DNA of 64,000 nucleotides from NCBI GenBank assembly GCA_024742835.1, contig JANSXS010000009.1:1-64000 (forward strand), given 5' to 3'. The DNA comes from Paracoccaceae bacterium. GTDB taxonomy: Bacteria > Pseudomonadota > Alphaproteobacteria > Rhodobacterales > Rhodobacteraceae. Positions 49,018-57,318 of this stretch are shown one piece after another (position 1 is the stretch's first letter; each line of letters opens with the position of its first letter). The translations under genes were made by a program, and so were the position numbers. The notes below the pieces were generated by a model. The model worked only from the letters and a program-made list of their open reading frames with translations. It made no database searches and had not been told where the DNA came from.

Positions 49018-49048
49018 CCCGGCCCCGCCTGCGGCTTACCTCAAGGCC

Positions 49049-50473
49049 ATGACACTGAACCCCGCCGACACCGCCTTCACCGCGCAGCTGCAAAGCGTTC
49101 TGCCCGCAGCGGCCTTTCGCGAGGCGTCAGCCGCCTATCTGGAAGAGCCGCGTGGGCGCTGGCATGGTCAGGCCGGTGTTGTCGTGGCCCCCGGCAGCGC
49201 CGAGGAAGTCTCCGCGACCATCCGCGCCGCGGGCGCGGCGCGCGTGCCGGTCATTCCTTATGGCGGCGGCACGGGGCTTGTCGGCGGGCAGATCGCAGAG
49301 GACGGGCCCGCGCCGCTTTTGCTGAGCCTTGAGCGGATGCGCGCCATACGCGGCATCTGGCCCGAGGAAAACGTGATGGTCGCCGAGGCCGGCGCGATCC
49401 TGTCGGATCTGCACGCGGCGGCGGGCGCGGAAAACCGGCTTTACCCGCTGTCTATCGCCTCCAAGGGCAGCGCCCGTCTTGGTGGGCTGCTGGCGGCCAA
49501 TGCGGGCGGCGTCAACGTGCTGCGCTATGGCAATGCACGCGACCTGTGTCTGGGCATCGAGGCCGTCATGCCCGACGGGTCGATCTGGCACGGGCTGAAA
49601 CGGCTGCGCAAGGACAATACGGGTTATGATCTGCGCAATCTGCTGATCGGCTCCGAGGGCACGCTTGGCGTGATCACCGCCGCCTCGCTCAAGCTTTTTG
49701 CGGTTCCCGCGGCACGCGGCGTCGCGCTGATGGTGGTGCCCGGCCCCGAGGCGGCGCTGTCGCTTCTGGCGCTGGCGCGCGACCACATGGGAGAGGCGAT
49801 TTCAGCCTTCGAGCTGATGCACCGGACCGGGCTTGATTTCCTGGCCGAAACGATGCCCGACCTGCGCCAGCCCTTTGCGGACCGCCCCGAATGGGTCGTG
49901 TTGATGGATGTCGGGCTGGCCAAGGGGCTAAAGGCGGATGCCGCTTTGGAAGCATTGTTTGCCGCCGCCGCGAAGGTGGGGCTGGTCCATGACGGGCTGA
50001 TCGCCCAGTCAGAACAACAGCGGCGGGAATTCTGGGACATCCGCGAAACCATGCCCGAGGCGAACCGCCGGATCGGATCTGTTTCAAGCCATGATATTTC
50101 CCTGCCGCTTGGCGCGGTGCCAGAGTTTATCCGGGCAGGCAATGCCGCGCTGGCAGAAATTGGGCCGTTTCGGATCAATTGTTTCGGTCATTTGGGCGAT
50201 GGCAACCTGCATTACAATGTGTTCCCGCCCAAGGGACAAAGCCGCGACGCCTATACGGATCAGCGCATTACGATCAAGCGATGCGTGCATGACCTGACCC
50301 ATGCCATGGGCGGCTCTGTTTCGGCAGAGCACGGGATCGGGCGGCTCAAGGTTGCCGACCTGGAACGCTATGGCGATCCGGCGAAACTGGCCGCGATGCG
50401 CAAGATAAAATCGGCGCTGGACCCTTTGGGCATCATGAATCCCGGCGCCGTCCTGCGACAGGCGGCACGTTGA
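49049..50473 (+). CDS. FAD-linked oxidase/dehydrogenase (2-hydroxy acid dehydrogenase type)
   Basis: A 474-residue flavoprotein with an N-terminal FAD-binding PCMH domain (VPVIPYGGGTGLVGGQ and the GARLGGLLAANAGGVNVLRYGNARD-like stretch) and a C-terminal FAD-linked oxidase domain ending with the SAEHGIGRLK and NPGAVL blocks. It resembles D-2-hydroxyglutarate or D-lactate dehydrogenases. Residues His and Asn in NCFGHLGDGNLHYNVFPP match the family's metal and substrate site. Exact substrate unknown. Start at 49049 is the MTLNPAD start. Confidence 0.9.
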   Translation: MTLNPADTAFTAQLQSVLPAAAFREASAAYLEEPRGRWHGQAGVVVAPGSAEEVSATIRAAGAARVPVIPYGGGTGLVGGQIAEDGPAPLLLSLERMRAIRGIWPEENVMVAEAGAILSDLHAAAGAENRLYPLSIASKGSARLGGLLAANAGGVNVLRYGNARDLCLGIEAVMPDGSIWHGLKRLRKDNTGYDLRNLLIGSEGTLGVITAASLKLFAVPAARGVALMVVPGPEAALSLLALARDHMGEAISAFELMHRTGLDFLAETMPDLRQPFADRPEWVVLMDVGLAKGLKADAALEALFAAAAKVGLVHDGLIAQSEQQRREFWDIRETMPEANRRIGSVSSHDISLPLGAVPEFIRAGNAALAEIGPFRINCFGHLGDGNLHYNVFPPKGQSRDAYTDQRITIKRCVHDLTHAMGGSVSAEHGIGRLKVADLERYGDPAKLAAMRKIKSALDPLGIMNPGAVLRQAAR

Positions 50474-50523
50474 AGCATGTCGCGTTCCACCTGTAGCGGC
50501 GCGGCCTTGAGTTGCCGCTTCGG

Positions 50524-51003
50524 CTATTCGTCCAAAGAGCCGTGGATCGCGAATTGTTCCAGCCCGGCATCCTGTGCCTCTATCGTGCGGTAGGTTTCGC
50601 GCACACCCGCTTGGGACAGGTCGCGTGCGACTGTAAGCAGGGTGTTGGGGTTGTGGTCTGCGCACATCTCGGCCATCTGCGCGATCTCTTCGGCGGCAAC
50701 AGGGCGCGCGGCGGCCAGATCCGGCGCACCATAGACATCGACGAAATGTTGGGCCAGCGCGTCTGTCACCTGCGCCATCTCCTTGGTTTCGATCTGCGTG
50801 ACCGCCACGAAGGTCACGCGGCCAAAGGTTTCCAGCCCGAGCCAGCCGTTGGAAAACGCCTGTTTCTGCTTGCCCGTCAGGTCGCCCTCGGTCCAGTTGG
50901 AAAACTCGAACCCGCCCGATATGCACCATTCCCCCGTCCGCGCGGGAGAGTGATACACGCGCGTGTCGCTTTCATCGAAATGGATCGCCCGTGCCAGTTT
51001 CAT
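50524..51003 (-). CDS. DUF6505 family protein
   Basis: A 159-residue protein of unknown function, MKLARAIHFDESDTRVY, with FSNWTEGDLTGKQKQAFSNGW and FGRVTFVAVTQI segments. I associate it with DUF6505. It starts with a 4-base overlap (ATGA) with the upstream ligase-like gene and is the last of a four-gene operon, DUF6494-mrp-ligase-like-DUF6505. That operon lies directly beside the formate dehydrogenase genes, so a role in maturing that enzyme is plausible but unproven. Confidence 0.75.
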   Translation of the reverse strand: MKLARAIHFDESDTRVYHSPARTGEWCISGGFEFSNWTEGDLTGKQKQAFSNGWLGLETFGRVTFVAVTQIETKEMAQVTDALAQHFVDVYGAPDLAAARPVAAEEIAQMAEMCADHNPNTLLTVARDLSQAGVRETYRTIEAQDAGLEQFAIHGSLDE

Positions 51004-51713
51004 GCCGATGTCTCCAATACTGTGCTGAGCGGGATCAGGCGGGTATCGTCGCCGCGCCTGAAGAGCATTCCGAAATGCTCGTCCACGCCCAGAAACGTGC
51101 CGGTTTCCGCGTCTATGTCGATCTCTTCACCGATGCCATGCGCCAGCCCGCGCCATTGCCCGTGCAGCGCGCGCGCGCCGTCCTCGTCCCAGCGGGTGAT
51201 CCAGACCAGCGTATGCCGCGCCCAGGCCTCCAGCAGATCCACGGGATCAACCTCGGCGCAGCCTTCCTCGTAGAGTGCTGTGCGGTCGGGTGTTTCACCG
51301 GGGGCAAGGCCGACCAGCATCAAGGGCAGGTCAAGCCCCACCACAAGCCAGCCGGGCAGCGCGCCAGGATCCGACCCGCCCGCCGCAACCCGCAGCCGAC
51401 CGCAGGCCGCGCCGTTCACGCGCAGCCCGCCCGCCCATTCCAGATGGACCGCCACCTCGGGCGGGGCCAGCGCGCCAAGCGCGTTCTGAAAGCCGATGCC
51501 GCAGGCCGGAAGCATGGCCATCGCCTGTTCCAGCGGCACTTCGGGGGCCATGACCAGCGCCGCCTTCAGCCGGTCGACGCCCGGCGCATAGACGATCAGC
51601 CCCGCGTCACAGCCAAGCGCGGCCATGGCACAGGCCTTTTCGAACGGGTCGATGCCCGCGTCGATGGCGTGGCCGGTCATCAGGGGCGGAAAGGCCGGTG
51701 CGCGCTCTGTCAT
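51000..51713 (-). CDS. Degenerate biotin/lipoate-protein ligase-like protein (DUF4444 type)
   Basis: A 237-residue protein whose fold resembles biotin/lipoate protein ligases, with a C-terminal DUF4444-like domain (about residues 170-235, ending HFGMLFRRGDDTRLIPLSTVL). The N-terminal catalytic core lacks the GRGRxGRxW motif of BirA, and the block equivalent to KWPND...GKKLGGIL reads LEWAGGLRVNGAACGRLRVA, without the catalytic lysine. It is therefore unlikely to make biotinyl- or lipoyl-AMP. The start at 51713 (MTERAPAFP) overlaps the mrp stop by ATGA. Its position with mrp and next to the formate dehydrogenase suggests a cofactor-assembly role; this is inference. Confidence 0.75.
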   Translation of the reverse strand: MTERAPAFPPLMTGHAIDAGIDPFEKACAMAALGCDAGLIVYAPGVDRLKAALVMAPEVPLEQAMAMLPACGIGFQNALGALAPPEVAVHLEWAGGLRVNGAACGRLRVAAGGSDPGALPGWLVVGLDLPLMLVGLAPGETPDRTALYEEGCAEVDPVDLLEAWARHTLVWITRWDEDGARALHGQWRGLAHGIGEEIDIDAETGTFLGVDEHFGMLFRRGDDTRLIPLSTVLETSA

Positions 51714-52774
51714 GCCACGCCGGCCTTTATCAGTTGGCGCGCGACGTCGCGAAACGCCTGCGATTGCGGCGCGTCGGGCTTTGACACCACGATGGGTGCG
51801 CCCCCGTCCGATGCCAGCCGGATGTCGATATGCAGCGGCACTTCGGCCAGCAGGGGCACGCCCAGCTTGGCCGCCTCGGTGGCAACGCCGCCATGGCCGA
51901 ACACATGCTCTTCGTGCCCGCAACTGGAGCAGATATGCGTCGACATGTTCTCGATCATGCCCAGCACCGGCACATGCAGTTGGTTGAACATGTCGATGCC
52001 CTTGCGCGCATCCAGAAGCGCCACGTCCTGTGGCGTGGACACGATCACAGCGCCGTCGACCACGGCCTTTTGCGCCAGTGTCATCTGCACATCGCCGGTG
52101 CCGGGCGGCAGATCGACCAGCAGCACGTCGAGCGCGCCCCATTGCACCTGCATCAGCATCTGTTGCAACGCGCCCATCAGCATCGGACCACGCCAGACAA
52201 CGGCCTGATCCTCGTTCGTCATAAGGCCCATGGACATCATCGTGACGCCGTGGTTGCGCATCGGCAGGATGGTTTTGCCATCCGGGCTGGCGGGGCGGCC
52301 AGAGACGCCCAGCATTCGCGGCTGTGACGGCCCGTAGACATCCGCATCCAGAAGGCCGACGCGGCGGCCCTCGGCGGCCAGCGCGCAGGCAAGGTTGGCG
52401 GATACGGTCGATTTGCCCACGCCGCCCTTGCCGGAGGCGATGGCGATGATGTGATCGACACCCGGCACGCGCTGCGGGCCTTGCTGGGTGGCGGCGGGTT
52501 TGGGTTTGAGATCGGGCGGGGCCTTGGCCTGATGCGCGGTCAGGACAGCCGACACCTCTGTCGCGCCGTCAAGCGCCTGCACCGCCGCATGGGCCGCGTC
52601 GCGCACGGGTTCGTACAGTTTGGCCTTGGCCGGGTCGATCTCCAGTACAAAGCGTACAACCCCGCCTTCGACATTCAGACCGCGTGTCACACCGGCCGTA
52701 ACAATGTCGGACCCGGATACCGGATCGGTGATTGTCTTGAGCGCGTCCAGCACGCTCTCTCGTGTCAGTGCCAC
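51710..52774 (-). CDS. apbC: Mrp/NBP35-type Fe-S cluster carrier ATPase
   Basis: A 354-residue P-loop ATPase that carries and delivers 4Fe-4S clusters. An N-terminal MIP18-like domain (about residues 1-85) is followed by the deviant Walker A IASGKGGVGKSTVS, the Walker A-prime region DADVYGPSQP, the LLVDLPPGTGDVQ block, and the CSSCGHEEHVFG motif near residue 272, whose cysteines bind the shared cluster. The start appears to be GTG at 52774, one base after the DUF6494 stop; AAGGGCGG lies upstream. It overlaps the ligase-like gene downstream. It is likely to serve the Fe-S subunits of the formate dehydrogenase beside it. Confidence 0.9.
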   Translation of the reverse strand: MALTRESVLDALKTITDPVSGSDIVTAGVTRGLNVEGGVVRFVLEIDPAKAKLYEPVRDAAHAAVQALDGATEVSAVLTAHQAKAPPDLKPKPAATQQGPQRVPGVDHIIAIASGKGGVGKSTVSANLACALAAEGRRVGLLDADVYGPSQPRMLGVSGRPASPDGKTILPMRNHGVTMMSMGLMTNEDQAVVWRGPMLMGALQQMLMQVQWGALDVLLVDLPPGTGDVQMTLAQKAVVDGAVIVSTPQDVALLDARKGIDMFNQLHVPVLGMIENMSTHICSSCGHEEHVFGHGGVATEAAKLGVPLLAEVPLHIDIRLASDGGAPIVVSKPDAPQSQAFRDVARQLIKAGVA

Positions 52775-52775
52775 G

Positions 52776-52970
52776 TTATGCGCCGCCCTTGATCTTGCCA
52801 ATGACCTCGTGCTGCACGTCGATGCCGTCGACGGTCAGCGTGACCTTGGCGGTGAATTCCTTGCCCTCGGTATCGGGGGTGTTGCGCATTCCCTCTTCGA
52901 TGGCCTGCTGCGAGGTCACGCCGACCTGCTTGAGGAATTTGCGCATCGACATGTTGAAATCGTCGTTCAT
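52776..52970 (-). CDS. DUF6494 family small protein
   Basis: A 64-residue protein starting MNDDFNMSMRKFLKQVGVTSQQ and ending GKIKGGA. It matches the pattern I associate with DUF6494, a family usually found just upstream of mrp in alphaproteobacteria. It has no membrane helix or motif. GGGAGAGA lies upstream of the start. It is the first gene of the mrp operon. Function unknown. Confidence 0.75.
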   Translation of the reverse strand: MNDDFNMSMRKFLKQVGVTSQQAIEEGMRNTPDTEGKEFTAKVTLTVDGIDVQHEVIGKIKGGA

Positions 52971-53035
52971 CTGTCTCTCCCGTTTGTTGTCGTTCCTGTT
53001 GACGCATGGGGTACGCTGTTTCTAACGTGAATCCC

Positions 53036-53797
53036 ATGCACCGGTTCAATAGATATCTGCAACTTGCGATCCTTGCCATTTCGGGGGCCGGGATGGCCGC
53101 GCCCGCGATGGCAGATGACGTCCGCCTTGCCGCGCCGCCCGCGCTGATCGAGTCGGGCCTGCTCAAGTATGTGCTGCCGCGGTTCTCTCTCAAGACCGGG
53201 ATACGGATCGAGCTCGTCAGCCCCGATGCGGCCGCGCAAATCGTGTTGGCTCCCGATGCGGATGGCCCGCGTGTGTTTACCGGGCCGGATGCCACATGGC
53301 GCATGGGGCTGGCCGCGCCGGACGATGCCGATGCCGCAAGATTTGCCGACTGGCTGCTGTCGGATATCGGACAACGGACAATCACCGCCTATGAACGTGA
53401 CGGGAGCGCACCCTTTTCCCTGCCCGCCAAGGCGGAGATCGAGGTCGCGCCGGTGTCCTATGACGGCGATCCGGTTGCGGGAAAGGCGTTGTCCGTGCTG
53501 CATTGTGCCCGCTGTCACGCGGTCAGCGAGGCCACCCGGATGAATGCCATCGGCTCCAGCCCCAGCTTTTTCGTGCTGCGCGCGATGCGTGACTGGGACA
53601 TGCGGTTTGCCGCCTTCTACGCGCTCAACCCGCATCCCGCCTTCACCCAGATCAAGGATGTCACCCCGCCCTTTCCGATCAACCGCCCGTCGCCCATCGT
53701 CCCGCTTGAGATGACGATAGACGACCTGGACGCGATCCTTGCCTATGTGGCGGGGATGCCCCCCGCCGATCTTGGCGCGCCTATCCGGCATCAGTGA
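53036..53797 (+). CDS. Periplasmic c-type cytochrome with a shortened TupA-like domain
   Basis: A 253-residue protein with a signal peptide (MHRFNRYLQLAILAISGAG, cleavage near AMA-DD). Residues 38-61 (LIESGLLKYVLPRF, KTGIRIELV) match the start of tungstate-binding TupA-type proteins, and 102-129 (RFADWLLSDIGQRTI, YERDGSAPFSLP) match their C-terminal strands; the middle is missing. Residues about 145-250 are a monohaem cytochrome, with CARCH (C157, C160, H161). The TTTS-type ligand motif of TupA is replaced (LAAPPAL), so tungstate binding is doubtful. Start at 53036 is preferred over 53006 because it opens directly with the signal peptide. Its stop overlaps the convergent ferredoxin gene by 7 bases. 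Confidence 0.8.
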   Translation: MHRFNRYLQLAILAISGAGMAAPAMADDVRLAAPPALIESGLLKYVLPRFSLKTGIRIELVSPDAAAQIVLAPDADGPRVFTGPDATWRMGLAAPDDADAARFADWLLSDIGQRTITAYERDGSAPFSLPAKAEIEVAPVSYDGDPVAGKALSVLHCARCHAVSEATRMNAIGSSPSFFVLRAMRDWDMRFAAFYALNPHPAFTQIKDVTPPFPINRPSPIVPLEMTIDDLDAILAYVAGMPPADLGAPIRHQ

Positions 53798-55749
53798 TCC
53801 TTGCGCTTCGAGAAGTAATCCTCGGAGGTGCGCACGCGTGGCTTTTCCCCGCTGGTGAACGGATTGTCCTTTGCTTGGAACTGGGCCTTGACGCGGCAAT
53901 CGTCGCACATCTGGATCATCCGCGCGGCGCTGTCGGTGCCGAACATCGAATGCTTGCCCGCCAGCTTTTCGGTGATCCGCTCGATGGTGGATTTCACCCC
54001 GAACAGTGATCCGCATTCGACGCAGGCGAACGGCTCTTCCTCGTTCAGCACGACCTGGCCCAACGCCTCGTCGCGCAGGTTCATGCGCGGCTCGTAGGTG
54101 ATGGCATCCTCGGGGCAGACATTCGCGCACAGTCCGCATTGCAGGCAGGCGTCTTCCTGAAAGCGCAGTTCCGGCTTGTCGGGGTTTTCCACCAGCGCAC
54201 CCGATGGGCACAGCGACACACAGCTCAGGCAAAGCGTGCAGGCATCGGTATCCACCAGCACCGCACCATAGGGTGCGTCAGAGGGCAGGGGCAGGATATC
54301 GTCCTCGCCGCGCAGCGCGCGCGCGGCCAGCCGCGCCACCTGACGGCGGCTGCCCATCGGCAGAACGGGTGTTTCCAGCGGCGCGGGCGCGGCCTTTGCC
54401 CCGTACAGCGCGTCACACAGCGCATCGGGATCGTTGACATCCAGCAGCCGCAGCTTGTCCGGCCCTGCGATGGCCTCTGCCAGCGGCACTTCGCGGTCAA
54501 GCGCGTCACGCTCTGTCATGGGGGCCAGCAGGATCGTCACATCGGCAAAGCCCGATGCCAGCGCGGCCAGCATCTCCGCATGGCCAAAGGCGGACAGCGC
54601 GGGGATTTCCAGCGGGATCACGTCGGCGGGCAGGCCGCGCGCGTAGCGGGCGGCAAGCGCGATCATCTCTTGCCCGTGGCCCGTGTCGCAGACCAGCAGG
54701 CGGGGCGCATCGCCGCCCGCCTTGCGATAGGTCGAGGCCAGCACCTGTATCCTGCGAAAGATCGTGCCGGGGGCGGGCGCGTCATAGCTGATCGCCCCTG
54801 ACGGGCACAGCGCCGAACACGCGCCGCAGCCCGCGCAGATCATCGGATCGACGGTGACATGATCGCCATCCGGCATGATCGCGCCCGTGGGGCAGACATC
54901 CAGACAATTGGTGCAGCCGATTTTCGAGGCGCGCGAATGGGCGCAAAGCAGCGGTTCCGTCTTGACGTAAAGCGGCTTCTCAAACGTGCCCACCATCTGG
55001 CTGGCCTCGAACACCGCGTCGGCCACCGCCGGGATGCTGCCAGGATCGGCGCGCAGGTAGCCTTCGCGCTTTTGCGGGGCGGGAAACAGCGGCGTGCCGC
55101 CCGTCAGGTCAAGAATGATATCGCATTCGGTGAGCGCGCCGTCCTTGGGTGCGGTCCATTGCAGGGGGCCGCGACCCGCCGGGTCGATCTGTTGCAACCC
55201 GTCGATGCGCAGGCTGAACCCCCCGAGCGCGCCGTCCGCGCGTTTCAGATCCCCTCGGATCACGTCATAGGTGCGGGTATCGGGCGGGTCGCTGGCATCG
55301 GTGATAAGCACCGTTACGCCCAGCACGTCTTTCAGACGCTCGGCCGCGGCAAGCGCGACATCGCCCGCGCCAAGTATCAGGCACAGCCCCTCGGAGATTA
55401 CGTCAAGCGTCTTGCCGCCGGGCACCTGCATCGCGGCCTCGGCCATGAGCGCGGCCATTTTCGGCTGTGTCGAGCGCGAATCATCCGTCCAACCGGCGCG
55501 ATCGCGCAGGTCGGTCAGGGGCGGTGCGGGCTGGTCCAGCTCGGCGGCCAGATCCTCGAAGAAGCGGTGCTCCTGCCGACAGCAAATCAGCGCGTCGCCT
55601 TCTGCGATGGCGGCGGCGGCCTGATCGCCCTGGGTGGTGCAAAGGGCGGAATGCACCGCGCTGCACCGCAGGCCCGTGGCCTGTTCCAGACCTGCCTTGT
55701 CGATGTCTTGTGTGCCAGAACAGTTGCACAATATCAATTGTTTAGCCAT
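53791..55749 (-). CDS. Large multi-cluster 4Fe-4S ferredoxin-like protein of the formate dehydrogenase island
   Basis: A 652-residue cytosolic protein with four 4Fe-4S motifs in two pairs: residues 279-316 (CTNCLDVCPTG and CAGCGACSALCPSG) and 504-546 (CTLCLSCVSLCPSG and CLQCGLCANVCPED). A further set near the C-terminus, C576, C579, C615 and C618 as two CxxC pairs, could bind zinc or iron. The N-terminal 250 residues are unusual, with CNCSGTQD and an ICCRQEHRFFE segment and an NAD-like LILGAGDVAL. The protein is typical of the alphaproteobacterial formate dehydrogenase neighbourhood. It lacks a signal peptide. An electron-transfer or maturation role is inferred. Confidence 0.85.
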   Translation of the reverse strand: MAKQLILCNCSGTQDIDKAGLEQATGLRCSAVHSALCTTQGDQAAAAIAEGDALICCRQEHRFFEDLAAELDQPAPPLTDLRDRAGWTDDSRSTQPKMAALMAEAAMQVPGGKTLDVISEGLCLILGAGDVALAAAERLKDVLGVTVLITDASDPPDTRTYDVIRGDLKRADGALGGFSLRIDGLQQIDPAGRGPLQWTAPKDGALTECDIILDLTGGTPLFPAPQKREGYLRADPGSIPAVADAVFEASQMVGTFEKPLYVKTEPLLCAHSRASKIGCTNCLDVCPTGAIMPDGDHVTVDPMICAGCGACSALCPSGAISYDAPAPGTIFRRIQVLASTYRKAGGDAPRLLVCDTGHGQEMIALAARYARGLPADVIPLEIPALSAFGHAEMLAALASGFADVTILLAPMTERDALDREVPLAEAIAGPDKLRLLDVNDPDALCDALYGAKAAPAPLETPVLPMGSRRQVARLAARALRGEDDILPLPSDAPYGAVLVDTDACTLCLSCVSLCPSGALVENPDKPELRFQEDACLQCGLCANVCPEDAITYEPRMNLRDEALGQVVLNEEEPFACVECGSLFGVKSTIERITEKLAGKHSMFGTDSAARMIQMCDDCRVKAQFQAKDNPFTSGEKPRVRTSEDYFSKRKDH

Positions 55750-56092
55750 TGGTATCCGGTGCTCCCCTCACCATGCCCGGACATCAGTGATGCGTGAGCA
55801 GCGTCACAGTAGGCACGATTCGCACAGCGCGTAAACCGATGCCCCGCTTTGATCGCCGCGCGTATCGCACCAGCCCTTGGGCGCTGCGAGTCATCCGTCG
55901 GCGGTCGGGATCTTGCAAGTGGCAATGCCGTCCGGGGCGTTGATTCGGTCATTCTGTCCATGGCGTTGTCGTGGCGGGCTTTCGCCTGCCCATTTTGTCC
56001 AATCGGTCGCATTGTCCACGAACGCATGCAGAATTTTCTTTCCCCTCGATCAGGTTTTGCCCAATCTGAAGGCAACGGGAGAAGAGACCAGC
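55750..56092. promoter_or_regulatory. Divergent control region of the formate dehydrogenase island
   Basis: This 343-base gap lies between the divergent ferredoxin and DUF3305 genes and must contain promoters for both. I see no convincing sigma-70 or sigma-54 element. Three short direct repeats of the form CATT(n)TGTCCA occur at 55950-55960, 55991-56001 and 56010-56018, the last lacking one base. An imperfect dyad (GTGATGC...GCGTCAC, one mismatch) spans 55797-55806 and 55800s to 55807. Any of these could bind a regulator of the island. Confidence 0.4.
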
Positions 56093-56662
56093 ATGATCCA
56101 CAATCCGGACATGTACGCCACGATGCCAATCGGGATCGTGATGCGTCGCACACCAGGCGTCACACGATGGGCGGCATGGGCATGGCGTGCCGTGGCTGTG
56201 CTGCCCGGTGCGGCACCGGCCGATTGGCGTGTGCTGCGCGAGGATGGCGAAACCATCGAGTATCACGCCGACACGCTGACGCTGGAACTGCACGGGGCCG
56301 AGACGGAAGCCTATCTCCATGGCCTGTCGTCGCGGACCCCGTCCATATACGTGGTGCTGCGCAACGAGCGCTCGGGCGATTGCCCGCTTGAGGCGGTCCT
56401 TGTCACCGCGTCCCCCTACGAGGCGCAGGATTATGCCGATAACGGCGAGGATATCGTCGAGAAAGTGCCGATGCCCGACGGGCTGGTTGCGTGGGTGCGG
56501 GACTTTGCGCTGGCGTATCACAGCGAAGAGGAATTCAAGAAGCGCCGCCGCGACCGGGTCGATGTGGAGCGCAAGGAAGACGGGATCGGTGATCCGCGCA
56601 TCCGACAGACACGGGACGTGTTCCGCTCGCCCTCTGTGGCAAGAAAGGAGCGTCTGCAATGA
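56093..56662 (+). CDS. DUF3305 domain protein
   Basis: A 189-residue protein of the DUF3305 family, regularly found beside molybdenum/tungsten formate dehydrogenases in proteobacteria. The core is MYATMPIGIVMRRTPGVTRWAAWAWRAVAVLPGA near the N-terminus, then a beta-rich region with PSIYVVLR. The start at 56093 follows GGGAGAAGAGA; the open frame upstream is not supported. It overlaps DUF3306 by ATGA. A chaperone or assembly function for the dehydrogenase is likely from context but not proven. Confidence 0.88.
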   Translation: MIHNPDMYATMPIGIVMRRTPGVTRWAAWAWRAVAVLPGAAPADWRVLREDGETIEYHADTLTLELHGAETEAYLHGLSSRTPSIYVVLRNERSGDCPLEAVLVTASPYEAQDYADNGEDIVEKVPMPDGLVAWVRDFALAYHSEEEFKKRRRDRVDVERKEDGIGDPRIRQTRDVFRSPSVARKERLQ

Positions 56663-57318
56663 GCCGCAGTGCCGATTTCTGGTCCCGCCGCAAAGCGCAG
56701 GTCGAAGCCGAAGAGCGCGCCGAGGCCGAGGCGCAGGAGGCCGCGCATCTGGCCGCGCGCGACGAGGCGCTCCAGGAAAAGACCGACGAAGAGATCCTGG
56801 AAGATCTGGGCCTGCCCGATCCGGACACGCTGGAACAAGGCGCGGATTTCAAGGCTTTCATGGCCAAGGCCGTGCCCGAGCGTATCCGCCGCCGGGCGCT
56901 GCGCCGGCTTTGGCTGTCCAACCCGGCGCTGGCCAATCTGGACGGGTTGCTGGATTACGGCGAGGATTTTACCAACAAAGCGACCGTGATTGAGAACATG
57001 CAAACCGCCTACCAGGTGGGCAAGGGCATGACCGCCCATGTCGAGGAGCTGGCCCGGCAGGAAACCGCGCGCGAGGCGGGCGAGGATCCGTTCGCCGCGC
57101 CACCCCGTTCCGCGCCCGACGAGGCGCCTGAAGACAGCGACGAGACGCCAGATATCGCCGAAGCAGAGGGCGATGGCGTGGATGACACCGCCGCGCCGGA
57201 GCCGCTTGCCGCAGTGCAGGATGACCCCGTTGCGTCGCAAGACGATCTGGCCGATGATGCGACACCCCGCCGCAGGATGCGCTTTGCCTTCGACGACCAC
57301 GCAGGGGGCGCGGCATGA
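56659..57318 (+). CDS. DUF3306 domain protein
   Basis: A 219-residue protein of DUF3306: MSRSADFWSRRKAQVEAEERAEAEA opens with a charged helix, followed by the diagnostic PDPDTLEQGADFKAFMAKAVPERIRRRALRRLWLSNPALANLDGL-type stretch (residues 52-96) and YGEDFTNK. The C-terminal third is acidic and low-complexity, ending with basic RRRMRF. It always accompanies DUF3305 and formate dehydrogenase. It overlaps both neighbours by ATGA. Confidence 0.9.
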   Translation: MSRSADFWSRRKAQVEAEERAEAEAQEAAHLAARDEALQEKTDEEILEDLGLPDPDTLEQGADFKAFMAKAVPERIRRRALRRLWLSNPALANLDGLLDYGEDFTNKATVIENMQTAYQVGKGMTAHVEELARQETAREAGEDPFAAPPRSAPDEAPEDSDETPDIAEAEGDGVDDTAAPEPLAAVQDDPVASQDDLADDATPRRRMRFAFDDHAGGAA

